Source: Aliishimia sp045106335
GTDB taxonomy: Bacteria; Pseudomonadota; Alphaproteobacteria; Rhodobacterales; Rhodobacteraceae
DNA length: 17,469 nucleotides
Assembly: GCA_045106335.1 (NCBI GenBank)
Contig: JBGCEM010000090.1
Span: 1 to 17,469, forward strand
Direction: 5' to 3'
Both the position numbers and the translations under genes were made by a program. The notes beneath the pieces are model-generated. The model searched no databases and was not told the DNA's origin. It worked only from the letters and a program-made list of their open reading frames with translations. Positions 1 through 7,610 of the stretch are shown piece after piece. Every line of letters begins with the position of its first letter. Position 1 is the stretch's first letter.

Positions 1-624
1 AATGTTGATGAAACGGCGGAGAGCGGGCTGTCGTCGCAAAACATATCCGTTCTTGAAGTCGGCGCGAATGCGCGTGCGTTTGCGCCGTTCCTTGAGTTCA
101 TTGGCGTTCGCACATTGGTCATCACTGATATCGACACAACCAAAGCTGTTGTCAGTGAGAAGACGGAAAAGCTCAGCTATCCTGCCTGTCCTGTTGCGAA
201 GTCGAGCCACACCTCAAATGAAACCCTGAAGCACTTCCTATCGGCCCCTGATCTGAAGGAAGAGAAAGAGTTCTCGGAATGGCATAGGTGCCTGATCGAA
301 GGAACTGTCACTTCGGATAAAGGGCAGATAAAGCTTGCTTACCAGCTTAAAGAGGATGGTTACCATGCAAGGAGCTTTGAAGACGCCTTCATTTCGATCA
401 ACCTGGAAAAAGTAAAGGCCCGTAAGGATACGTTGGCGGGACTGAAAAATAGGGACATGCTCGATAAATTCAGTGGCAATGAATTTTATTCTCTTACAGA
501 TCAGATACTCGGCAAGAAATCCGAGTTTGCCGGATCGGTTTTATACTCTGCGCTTGTAGAGGGCGAAAGCTGGCGTGTGCCGAAATACATTATGGATGGT
601 TTGAAATGGATTCACAAAAACTGA
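1..624 (+). CDS. OLD-family ATP-dependent nuclease, C-terminal TOPRIM part (Gabija GajA-like), cut by window start
   Basis: The open frame runs from base 1, so the ATPase half lies outside the window. The visible part starts with a TOPRIM core: a glutamate in ISVLEVGANARAF (bases ~46-84), then the strand and acidic pair LVITDIDTTK (~115-144). A later segment, YHARSFEDAFI, is typical of OLD nucleases. In OLD/GajA proteins the TOPRIM acidic residues bind metal for DNA cleavage, and the ATPase half controls that activity. The stop at 622-624 overlaps the next gene by 19 bases. That gene is a UvrD-like helicase, and the OLD plus UvrD order is the Gabija layout. The TOPRIM motifs look intact, but the partner gene is broken, so the system is probably dead here. 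Family call is firm; the Gabija assignment rests on the pairing. Confidence 0.85.
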   Translation, partial: NVDETAESGLSSQNISVLEVGANARAFAPFLEFIGVRTLVITDIDTTKAVVSEKTEKLSYPACPVAKSSHTSNETLKHFLSAPDLKEEKEFSEWHRCLIEGTVTSDKGQIKLAYQLKEDGYHARSFEDAFISINLEKVKARKDTLAGLKNRDMLDKFSGNEFYSLTDQILGKKSEFAGSVLYSALVEGESWRVPKYIMDGLKWIHKN

Positions 625-1403
625 ATCCGGTAGATCGGATCGTGGAGCTTGTTTCCGGTGGCGAGAACTTCGTTCTTCAAGGCGGAGCCGGAAGCGGAAA
701 GACAGAGAGCCTGAAGAGGGTTGTTCAAAAGGTTCTGAAGGCCAACCTAAGCCTTCGTATCGCGTGCATCACTCATACGAACAAAGCAGCAGACGAAATT
801 GCAGATCGTGTGTCTAGCGACATCAAGGTTTCAACAATTCACTCGTTCCTGGGCCAGATAACTTCGCTGTTCAAGAAGAACATCCAACAGGTCTTTCCGA
901 AGCTCTTCGAATTACCAGAGTTTGTTGCCTTTGGAGATGATCACTATGACGGCGACGAGAAGGTGAGGAAGAAGAAGGAGCACGACAGGTTCAAGAAGGC
1001 ACATGGACAGCTCGAAAACCGTCGCAGGACGGTACTCGGGGAAGATACAGAGAAGGTCACCGGAAAACGGGACTACGACAAAGCGCCTGACACATACAAT
1101 GCGCAGCTCAACGGATTGATCGGGGAGGTCAACAAGGAAATCCACGATAAGATTGCGGCAAGACAGCTTGTCAACCATCTGGGCAGTCTGGATGGCGCAA
1201 AAAAAGCTATCGAGGACGCCTATGCGGGTGAGTACAAATCTCTGGCTGATTTTGCCGTAGAACTGACCGAGCAAAGCACGGAAATCCCTGAAAGCTTACG
1301 TTTCTACATCGACTATGAAGCGATGGCGCGGGATATCGAAATCAATGATGTCTTCACCATCGATACAGGCTTTGAGCAAGTTCATGTGTTCTGGAGTCAT
1401 TGA
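606..1403 (+). pseudogene. UvrD/PcrA-like helicase (Gabija GajB-like), truncated N-terminal third to half
   Basis: Starts inside the 3' end of the OLD gene, so it is probably translationally coupled. It encodes 265 residues. Walker A is GGAGSGKT at residues 26-33, motif Ia is CITHTNKAADEI near 54-65, and VSTIHSFLGQI (75-85) is typical of superfamily 1 helicases. Helicase-like sequence continues to about residue 261 (FEQVHVF), which is where the hydrophobic strand and DExx of Walker B should follow. Instead the frame ends within three codons (W-S-H-stop). GajB-type helicases are usually about 500 residues, so motifs II to VI are missing. The break near base 1390 runs straight into the ribosome binding site of the next, unrelated gene, which suggests a deletion or recombination joint. 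The product should lack helicase activity. Confidence 0.8.
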
Positions 1404-1404
1404 T

Positions 1405-1665
1405 ATGAGCACAGAGACGCACAGACTGACATGGCAAGGCATCGAGATTGAACTGACCTACAAGCCCGAAGGCCATGGCGGCGTCATCGCCCATCTTGAG
1501 GTGCGCAGCATCAACCCAGAGCGCGCGCCGCTGCCGATTACCGAGACGGGCTATCGTTCCCACTTCCACCCTGTGGGAACGGTCGAAGTCGATGAAGGCA
1601 CGCTGGTCGAACAGGTCACAGCATGGCTGGACGAGGAAGCCAAATCCAAGGCATCCGATGGATAA
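1405..1665 (+). CDS. Small conserved plasmid-type protein of unknown function, C-terminus possibly shortened
   Basis: 86 residues from ATG 1405, which follows a GGAG 8 bases upstream, so this start is preferred over the in-frame upstream one. The sequence (THRLTWQGIEIELTY near the N-terminus, LPITETGYRSHFH in the middle, VTAWLDEEA near the end) resembles short hypothetical proteins I associate with alphaproteobacterial conjugative and mobilisable plasmids. The product is soluble, with no signal peptide or membrane segment. From memory, relatives extend 10-15 residues further with a basic or aromatic tail; here the frame ends at KASDG, just where mobC-like sequence begins on the opposite strand. 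The 3' end may therefore have been trimmed by the same rearrangements. No function is proposed. Confidence 0.6.
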   Translation: MSTETHRLTWQGIEIELTYKPEGHGGVIAHLEVRSINPERAPLPITETGYRSHFHPVGTVEVDEGTLVEQVTAWLDEEAKSKASDG

Positions 1666-1671
1666 CTAAGC

Positions 1672-1861
1672 GCTTTCATCAGTTCCGCCCTGATCGCAAT
1701 CACAGCCGCGCAGGTTGCCATCAGTTCTTGCTCGACTTCAGGGGACAGTGGCAACGCGCCCATATTGGCAGCCTTGGCAAGCTGGTTCAGATTATTCGCA
1801 AGACGAAGATTGCCCAGCAGACCGAGCGCCCGTGCTAGAGCGACATGATCTTTGACAGGAG
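1672..1861 (-). pseudogene. mobC: MobC relaxosome accessory protein, C-terminal fragment
   Basis: Read on the minus strand, this stretch encodes PVKDHVALARALGLLGNLRL, then ANNLNQLAKAANMGALPLSP, then a helical end with ELMKAL. The NNLNQLAKAAN segment followed by a short G-x-LP turn and a helix is the signature of the C-terminal half of MobC proteins, which help the relaxase open oriT during plasmid mobilisation. The frame meets a TGA just upstream of PPVKDH, so the N-terminal ribbon-helix-helix-like half and the start are absent. On the other side it runs on antisense into the small gene at 1405-1665 without a normal end. It is a remnant and direct evidence of plasmid ancestry. Confidence 0.7.
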
Positions 1862-1930
1862 GGCCCGGTCAAGGGGAACCTTGCGGAACAGCGCGTCTGT
1901 GTAGCTCTGGCTAAAAAACGTCCTGTTCTC
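1835..1930 (-). other. Coding-like remnant in frame after the stop of the 822-aa gene
   Basis: Directly after the TGA of the 822-aa gene (1931-1933) the same frame stays open for 31 codons to a TAG at 1835-1837, and includes YTDALFRKVPLDRALLSK. Third codon positions are rich in G/C, like a coding gene, and the start of the mobC homology overlaps its end in another frame. It may be the tail of a gene lost at the junction, or the original C-terminus of the 822-aa protein beyond a nonsense change. I do not recognise the sequence. Confidence 0.3.
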
Positions 1931-4399
1931 TCAAGCGGGCTCCGGGCCCTTCAGTTTTCTCTGAACCTCGGCCAAAAACTCGACATCTAATTGGAAGCAA
2001 AACGGTTCCTTGCCCAACGGGACCGAAACCTCTCCGTCGCTGGCCAAGCTGGGGGCATTGGCTTGGCCAAAATACGCTTGTTGGGCAACCGACGCCAAAT
2101 CCTGAAAATTGCGACCGGGTCCTGCGGCGCTGGCACGGCTTTGCAGTATCTGCAATGCTTCGTCAGCTAAAACCCTCAGAACATGTGGGGCGGTCAAGTT
2201 GAAGAACTTGGCGCACATCAAACCTTCGAGAACGGCAGCGGCAGCACGGCAATGTACTAAAGACGTTATGTCACGGCCCATGAAATCTTGGGCCTCTTCG
2301 GATGGCAAAGCGTCTTCGACAGCGCTGGCGTCCATTGCAATGGCGCGCAGCATCGCCATCAATTCTTCAGGTGCGGTTTTTTGCGAGGGTCGTGCCACAA
2401 GGTGCATCAGCAGGCTGGCCCGCAGCGCCGCGCGTTCGGCCAAAAGAATGGCCAGTTCAACAGCATAACCGCCGTTGGAATTGGTAAAGCCAAGTTCAGC
2501 GGCATCTGCCAAGGCCAAGCATGCGTCGACTTCTTGACGCACTCCACGCACTTCCTTAGACGGCGCGAGCTCCAGCAGAATGGCCCGCCTGCTTACCACA
2601 TTCACCAACTGCGCTCTGGGCAAGACGACAGTGCTCGCATGTGCGTCGTGATTATCTACTTCGCGGAGCGAAATAACGTGTCTGGACAGCTCACTTGCAG
2701 TGGCCCATCGCCCGCATTGCAGGGCCAAGCTTGCGCAGGCCAAAGCGAGGTCTTCGCTTGCCACCTCTCGGGCTTGGCAAAGGTTGGTGATTGCGATTTC
2801 CGTTTCGCTCCAATGCCCCCCAGTGATCGCTTCAACCGCGCGTTTGGCTTGCGCTTGCAGACGCCAGTCCATTCGAAGCCCCATCGTCACGCTGGCCCAA
2901 TGTTCCGCCATACGACGTGAGGATCGTATATCGGACATAACCACCTGTTCAAAGTGCACCCGCGCCAAATCATGCGACAGATTAATTTGCTCTTTTTCAA
3001 ATATCAGGCTCATCGACCGCGCCTGGGCAAAAGGAATGTTGGTTTCGATCCCGTTTTCCAGAAAATCTGACCACCAGCTTTTGTAGTATCCCTCAATCAG
3101 GGCACGATTGGCAAACATAGAGTTTTCAGACAGTTGTTCCCAGTAAGTTGCAACTTCCCTGATTGTTTCATTCAGACGGTCGTCCAACATGTGTTCATAT
3201 TTCTTGCGGATTTGCTTTTCGAGTTCCTGCAAAATGACACGGGCCTTGCGTTCGGCCTCTCTGTTAGTTTTGGCATAACGCGCTATGACACGACGGACTT
3301 GCAGATCGTTCTTCAACCCGTGATCTAATTGCTTGAGGTCCAACTCCGTTAAGCCCTCTAAACTATATCTGCCCCCGGACTCGGCATCGCGGGGGTCTTG
3401 GATCAAGGCGTCAATCGCAAGGCTTAACTCAGAGGTCGCGTGATGCTGTTCGACGGAGTTGGCCATATCGCGAAAATTGATTAGCGGAAGATATTGAGTC
3501 ACGCGGCGCACGAAATGTCCATCTTTGTCGGAATAGACCTTCTGCGCAGCTCGGTGAACGGCTTCGTCCGCGGTCACAAGCACGGCTTTGGCTGCAACAT
3601 GTTCCTTAACAAATTGTGCATTCAGCGTCTGGATTTCGGCCAGAGTTTCTGCGTCTCTTGCGATGTTGTCGCGCCTGCGATCAGCAGCCTCTTTTGATTC
3701 ATAAGCACTGCGTAGCTCGGTTCGCCAGACCTCTACGGCGCCTTCCATTTGTTCCATCTGTTGGCCCGGGCGCAGAAACGGTGCCAGGTTGAGAGGACGC
3801 ACATGACGCCCATCGCGCAACAGCGACCGCAAGACTCGTCCGCGCGCCACTGTTTCAAAGTCTTGCGACAAAAAGAGCGGCAACACCTGCTCCCTAACGA
3901 CCTTTGTGACCTCTTTCATGTTTCCGCTGGCGTTGCGCATTGCACTACTGCAGCGTTCCAGCTGGGTTTTAATCTCTACCGCAAGCTGAGGGGGCATGTT
4001 GCGCCGTGCACGATTGTAGGTGTCGATGGTGTCTCGAATGCCGTTGCGGCCGCTGCGAAACTCTTCCCAATGGGATTTCGAAACATAGGCTGGATAGCCA
4101 CGGCGCCCCGGAAGATCGCCTTGCAGCAAGAAATGCGCCGTAATGATCGCAATCCCCAATTCCACATCTTCAGAGCTATCAACAAAAGGAATTCGGATCA
4201 GCCGTTTGTTTTCGGTTGGGTTAAAACATAGTTGCAACACGTTGGCGTCAAAGACATAAAGAATGCAATGAGACGGGTTTTGGTCCATCTCAGTTGAGTC
4301 AATGACGTTTTGCATCAGAACTTTTCGAAAATCGAAGAGTTCTGAGAGATAAGTCAAATCATCGGAGAAGCTGTCGCCAAGCCGGTCGACGGGGTTCAT
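1931..4399 (-). CDS. Large protein with N-terminal PIN-like nuclease domain and long helical C-terminal region
   Basis: 822 residues, the last gene of Block A. The ATG shares one base with the upstream stop (TAATG), so translation is probably coupled. A PIN-like fold is suggested by the strand ILYVFDANVLQ (residues 46-56, Asp51), an acidic helix with DVELG near 78-82, HWEEF at 110-114, and then, after a helical insertion, VLVTADEAVH at 273-282 (Asp278) and YLPLINF at 303-309. This is the usual PIN order, in which the acidic residues bind Mg/Mn for RNA or DNA cleavage. About residues 130-270 are charged helices. From about 350 to the end the protein is helical and Arg/Glu/Leu/Ala-rich, perhaps a repeat scaffold. 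No membrane segment or signal peptide is seen. It may be a nuclease effector tied to the HTH and peptidase genes upstream. The PIN call is moderate and the family is unrecognised. Confidence 0.6.
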   Translation of the reverse strand: MNPVDRLGDSFSDDLTYLSELFDFRKVLMQNVIDSTEMDQNPSHCILYVFDANVLQLCFNPTENKRLIRIPFVDSSEDVELGIAIITAHFLLQGDLPGRRGYPAYVSKSHWEEFRSGRNGIRDTIDTYNRARRNMPPQLAVEIKTQLERCSSAMRNASGNMKEVTKVVREQVLPLFLSQDFETVARGRVLRSLLRDGRHVRPLNLAPFLRPGQQMEQMEGAVEVWRTELRSAYESKEAADRRRDNIARDAETLAEIQTLNAQFVKEHVAAKAVLVTADEAVHRAAQKVYSDKDGHFVRRVTQYLPLINFRDMANSVEQHHATSELSLAIDALIQDPRDAESGGRYSLEGLTELDLKQLDHGLKNDLQVRRVIARYAKTNREAERKARVILQELEKQIRKKYEHMLDDRLNETIREVATYWEQLSENSMFANRALIEGYYKSWWSDFLENGIETNIPFAQARSMSLIFEKEQINLSHDLARVHFEQVVMSDIRSSRRMAEHWASVTMGLRMDWRLQAQAKRAVEAITGGHWSETEIAITNLCQAREVASEDLALACASLALQCGRWATASELSRHVISLREVDNHDAHASTVVLPRAQLVNVVSRRAILLELAPSKEVRGVRQEVDACLALADAAELGFTNSNGGYAVELAILLAERAALRASLLMHLVARPSQKTAPEELMAMLRAIAMDASAVEDALPSEEAQDFMGRDITSLVHCRAAAAVLEGLMCAKFFNLTAPHVLRVLADEALQILQSRASAAGPGRNFQDLASVAQQAYFGQANAPSLASDGEVSVPLGKEPFCFQLDVEFLAEVQRKLKGPEPA

Positions 4400-5493
4400 T
4401 AGGCAGTCACCGCATCAAGTGACGCCAGCAGGTCGTTAGCGCCCGGCATTTCGGACGCCCTGTCAACGCCATGCCGTTCAGTGAACGATTGAACGTCCTG
4501 TCGCAGACATGGATCCATTTGGTCGACGTTGGGGATGGACTGGCACGCGTCCAGAATGATCGGCTGACGGGCCAACCGAGTGCTCCGCCGAATCCCGTCA
4601 AGCAGCCGTCCAGCGATACCAACCCATTCGCGGTCAAACACCGAAAGCCGGAGCACTTCGCTTAACGAATGCCCGCAGGCCTCGACAAAGCTAAAGTTGC
4701 CCGGTTCCCCAACAACCCTTTTTGCAAAATAACTCGCAAGGTGTTCGAGGTTGCTCCTTGCGGGGTCTGACTGTGCCAGCATCGCGCCGCCATATCCGCT
4801 GATAGACCGTTTTGGCATGGAAAAGAAGTAATTCGGCAGGCCGTCTTCGCTGTGACTTGCGCGCGCCGCGATTTGAAACTGCCTTTCGATGCTGGACCGT
4901 CGGTTCTCGCTGCGGGCCTGAAGCAACCGCTCCGTGAAGGTCAACCGATCTTTTAACGTAGACAAAGTCTGCCGCAGCGAGTCGCTGCATACCAGAGTAC
5001 CGTTCGCGTTTCCCTCGTCAACGTAGTCAAGCGTTCGCTGCAAAGCGCCTGCCGCGTGCTTGTGCAAATCAAAAGACATGCCTGGTGCAAAAGGTTCGTT
5101 CACCTGTGCATTGATCAACATATCTTTGATGCTGTCGACTTGCGGCAGGAAATACAAAACCGGCGCGTCGCCGCCCGGATTGGTTACAAATTTTTCAATC
5201 GCTGCCGCGGCGTCCGGTCGCAGTTGAAACAGCTTTTGCTTTGGGCCGGCGCGTTGCGTCGGTAGCGTACCCACAACCCGCAGCAAGTTCCGCCACTGCG
5301 GTTGTTCGGCAAAGCGTTTCCGAAGCGCACCAACGGATGTCTGACTTGCAATCGCAAGTTGCTGATATGAGAATCTTGGCTTGTCACGCATGGCCAAAAG
5401 AAGTCGGGCGTTTTCCGGCCTGTCAAAAAAATCACGGCCCGGCAGGTCGGTCACAACGCCGGGTTCAGCGGGGGGCTTACCATCGCTCGACAT
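4399..5493 (-). CDS. Helix-turn-helix protein of unknown family, third gene of Block A
   Basis: 364 residues from the ATG at 5493, chosen because AAGGAGA lies 6 bases upstream; a longer in-frame start at 5550 would overlap the previous gene and lacks such a site. Near the N-terminus, residues 41-61 (FSYQQLAIASQTSVGALRKR and on) fit a helix-turn-helix, followed by basic residues and a possible wing up to about residue 95. The rest is mixed alpha/beta with no motif I recognise. It is soluble, with no signal peptide. It ends one base into the PIN-like gene. Four 5-bp direct repeats lie just upstream of its ribosome binding site and could be an operator. Likely roles are DNA recognition or regulation within the four-gene set; neither is shown by the sequence. 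Confidence 0.65.
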   Translation of the reverse strand: MSSDGKPPAEPGVVTDLPGRDFFDRPENARLLLAMRDKPRFSYQQLAIASQTSVGALRKRFAEQPQWRNLLRVVGTLPTQRAGPKQKLFQLRPDAAAAIEKFVTNPGGDAPVLYFLPQVDSIKDMLINAQVNEPFAPGMSFDLHKHAAGALQRTLDYVDEGNANGTLVCSDSLRQTLSTLKDRLTFTERLLQARSENRRSSIERQFQIAARASHSEDGLPNYFFSMPKRSISGYGGAMLAQSDPARSNLEHLASYFAKRVVGEPGNFSFVEACGHSLSEVLRLSVFDREWVGIAGRLLDGIRRSTRLARQPIILDACQSIPNVDQMDPCLRQDVQSFTERHGVDRASEMPGANDLLASLDAVTA

Positions 5494-5499
5494 TGAAAT

Positions 5500-5506
5500 C
5501 TCCTTA
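5500..5506 (-). promoter_or_regulatory. Strong ribosome binding site fixing the start of the HTH gene
   Basis: On the minus strand AAGGAG followed by ATTTCA precedes the ATG at 5491-5493. It is the clearest Shine-Dalgarno sequence in Block A and decides between this start and the upstream in-frame one. Confidence 0.7.
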
Positions 5507-5519
5507 ACAATCAATGTTG

Positions 5520-5539
5520 GTAACGTAATGTAATGTAAC
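5520..5539. repeat. Four tandem 5-bp direct repeats (GTAAY) between two genes
   Basis: The plus strand reads GTAAC GTAAT GTAAT GTAAC without interruption. It fills the gap immediately after the stop of the peptidase gene (5540-5542 on the minus strand) and lies 26 bases upstream of the HTH gene start. Exact pentamer tandems in a 46-bp gap next to an HTH gene may be a binding site or an intra-operon control element. Confidence 0.6.
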
Positions 5540-7000
5540 TTAATAGTCAAGGCCGGGCGGTTGGAGCGCTCTGTGAACCTCGATCAACGTTAATGCTACT
5601 TCTTTGCAATAACCGAAGTCCTCGTGGGTTCGAATTTCGTGCAAGGACTGAAACAAGGTTTCGTGGGGTAAAACCGGATCATCCAGGCCAGGCTCAGCCA
5701 ATAGGTCGCCCGGTGCCTGATCGGCGAGTCTGGGTCTATTGCCCCACAAAAACTGGATCGCGCTCAACAATTCGGCGCGCCGATCGGAGCGTAGGTCCAA
5801 AACGTTCAACTTGAGTGCGACGCTGGTAGCCCAGCGGCTGTCGGACTCGTTGATGCGCGCCGCGTCATACGCTTCCCGCGCAAGCGTCTTGAGCGCTTTC
5901 CAAGCAAAACCACCCGTGCTGAGGTGCTGTGCCCAATCCGGTTCGCGTCCTTTCGCAATTGAGGGCACGTCCCGCGTGCGGCGCGATGTGTGGCGGAAAT
6001 CGGCGGCCTCTTTGCGTTTCACCGCGTCCGGATCTTCTGGGTCGGCATCGAGATATGCATATACGAGATCAAAAATGACAGCGTCCATAAAGCCTTCGGA
6101 AAACTGCCATTGCTGTCTGTCCGGATAGATGCCTTGCGACCCGGAAATCTGTTGAAGCGCATGTATCCCCACCTCATGCGCCACAGTGTAGGGCACCATA
6201 AAAGCGGCATTTTTGTCAGGCTCATCCGGGAGTTGGATATTCACGCGCGCGACACGATCGGTGTCGAAAGCGTCGGTGGGCGGCGGATTTGTTCTTGGGC
6301 AACTGTCGGTCTTCCACAACTTACCGTGCACAGGTCCGTTGCGCACGCTTTTGGGTTGCAGTGCAATATTGACATGCACCCGCAGATCGCCCGCGTTTTG
6401 CACATGAAGGCTGGCGGCGGGTGCATAGCCCTCTTCAAACACCAAGGGGTCTTCCGCATCATCAAACGCCGTGTCTATGTCTAAGTCGTCCGCCCCTTCA
6501 CTGACGTCTGATGTTATTGCATACCCATAACAGCGGCGGACTTCGTCAAGAATGGGCTCGATTTCCCGCAAATAGCGGGCCAACACTGGATTGGGAGACG
6601 GCACTTCCTCTTGATAGCCTTGCCACAGTCCTGCTTGCGGCGCATGCTCTGCCAAGCGAAAGGCGCGAAATCCACTGACAAAGTTGCGCAGGACGGGTCG
6701 GATGCGCGCTTCATCGAAGTCTTTGAACTGCCTGCGGTTCTGTTCAAGGCAGCCAAACAACACCTCGCGCACGTCGTCGGGTGCGGGCAACGGTTTTTCG
6801 CCACCTGCGCTGGGAAAGGTAAAGCGGTTGAGCTCTGCGACAACGCGGGCGCGCAGTTCCTCAAGAAACTCGCGCGCCTCCGCATCGTATGCTGCGTCTG
6901 CAAAACACTGTGTCGCTAGAAACCGAAGGAAACTGGCACGACGGGTCTTTTCTTCGGAATCACGGTAGTAACAGCTCAGCAACAGATCAGGATCTGACAT
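5540..7000 (-). CDS. Putative zinc metallopeptidase with HExxxH motif
   Basis: 486 residues, second gene of Block A, starting 12 bases after the upstream stop. Residues 271-281 read YTVAHEVGIHA, a hydrophobic helix carrying His275, Glu276 and His280 in HExxxH spacing, followed by SEGFMD (Glu302), a plausible third zinc ligand. HExxxH then EG resembles the tyrosine/glutamate carboxypeptidase-like family (DUF1704, MATCAP) rather than classical HExxH gluzincins; overall similarity is not evident by eye. The first 130 residues are helical and charged, and a beta-rich section (~195-265) precedes the active-site helix. There is no signal peptide or membrane segment, so it is probably cytoplasmic. 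In context it may process the PIN-like or HTH protein or act as a toxic effector. The motif call is good; the substrate is unknown. Confidence 0.6.
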   Translation of the reverse strand: MSDPDLLLSCYYRDSEEKTRRASFLRFLATQCFADAAYDAEAREFLEELRARVVAELNRFTFPSAGGEKPLPAPDDVREVLFGCLEQNRRQFKDFDEARIRPVLRNFVSGFRAFRLAEHAPQAGLWQGYQEEVPSPNPVLARYLREIEPILDEVRRCYGYAITSDVSEGADDLDIDTAFDDAEDPLVFEEGYAPAASLHVQNAGDLRVHVNIALQPKSVRNGPVHGKLWKTDSCPRTNPPPTDAFDTDRVARVNIQLPDEPDKNAAFMVPYTVAHEVGIHALQQISGSQGIYPDRQQWQFSEGFMDAVIFDLVYAYLDADPEDPDAVKRKEAADFRHTSRRTRDVPSIAKGREPDWAQHLSTGGFAWKALKTLAREAYDAARINESDSRWATSVALKLNVLDLRSDRRAELLSAIQFLWGNRPRLADQAPGDLLAEPGLDDPVLPHETLFQSLHEIRTHEDFGYCKEVALTLIEVHRALQPPGLDY

Positions 7001-7012
7001 GCTGCGCCCCAG

Positions 7013-7363
7013 TCACCTGTCTTCAGTTTCGCTGTCTTCTGCCTCTGTCAAAAGATGCTGTTTGCGATCTGCAAGCCACTCTCGCGCATAGGCACCGATA
7101 ATCTGGCCCGCTTCAGTGCCAAGCTGCGTGGCAAGGCCGGTGACAAACGCCGTCGCCGCGATCGTAATTAGCGTAGCGCCGCCGTCTTGTGGTTTTTCCT
7201 GCGCAGTCACGTCGAGGACGCCGCCCTCCAGCGCGTTTTTCTCTGCCGCGTAACGTGTCGCGGCCTCTTGCACGGCTTCTTTGACCGCCTCTTCAATCTG
7301 CTCAACGGAAATTTCGGCACCTTCTGCGAGGGCATAGTTTGGTAAAGTCACGTCAATATTCAT
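7013..7363 (-). CDS. Small protein with one hydrophobic segment, first gene of Block A
   Basis: 116 residues. An amphipathic Glu/Ala-rich helix spans about 18-45. A Gly-rich turn leads into a hydrophobic stretch at about 61-82 (ATLITIAATAFVTGLATQLG) that could be one membrane helix or a buried helix. It ends with an aromatic amphipathic helix (AYAREWLADRK) and an acidic tail. There is no signal peptide. The ATG follows AGGACAG. It is only 12 bases from the peptidase gene, so the two are probably co-translated and may interact. Small helical components sitting first in multi-gene conflict systems often serve as sensors or membrane anchors; that comparison is contextual only, and I do not recognise the family. 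Confidence 0.65.
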   Translation of the reverse strand: MNIDVTLPNYALAEGAEISVEQIEEAVKEAVQEAATRYAAEKNALEGGVLDVTAQEKPQDGGATLITIAATAFVTGLATQLGTEAGQIIGAYAREWLADRKQHLLTEAEDSETEDR

Positions 7364-7590
7364 GGTTCTGTCCTAGAGAAATGATTGTGTCGCCTAATAC
7401 AGCTAACTTAATCAACTTTGTGGCGAATTGAAGAGTTTTTAAGAAGCAAAGAATTTGACCGCCAGTACCGGTGTTTACAGACACCAAGTCGGGTGTTTTG
7501 CGGCGTTCCAGCAGGACACAGGTGCCGCCGACAGCGTTGGCGGTCGCTAAGACTGAACGTAAACCAAACAATAGTTGAGGACAGGGCCAC

Positions 7591-7604
7591 ATCGGCGAGC
7601 CGAT
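7591..7604. repeat. Short perfect inverted repeat
   Basis: ATCGGC-GA-GCCGAT, 6-bp arms with a 2-bp centre, 47 bases beyond the stop of peroxidase 1 in its direction of transcription. It may be a protein-binding site or, with the neighbouring hairpin, part of transcript-end processing. Confidence 0.45.
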
Positions 7605-7610
7605 TCAACA

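Noticed and set aside
912..1274. 120-codon minus-strand frame inside the helicase
   Set aside because: Antisense to recognisable helicase sequence; composition is unlike a real protein.
2288..2920. Long plus-strand open frame (210 codons) opposite the PIN-like gene
   Set aside because: Lies fully antisense to a longer minus-strand frame with coherent domain order and a translational overlap with its neighbour; its protein has low-complexity basic composition and no ribosome site.
5990..6484. 164-codon plus-strand frame opposite the peptidase
   Set aside because: Antisense shadow of the HExxxH gene with no recognisable domain.
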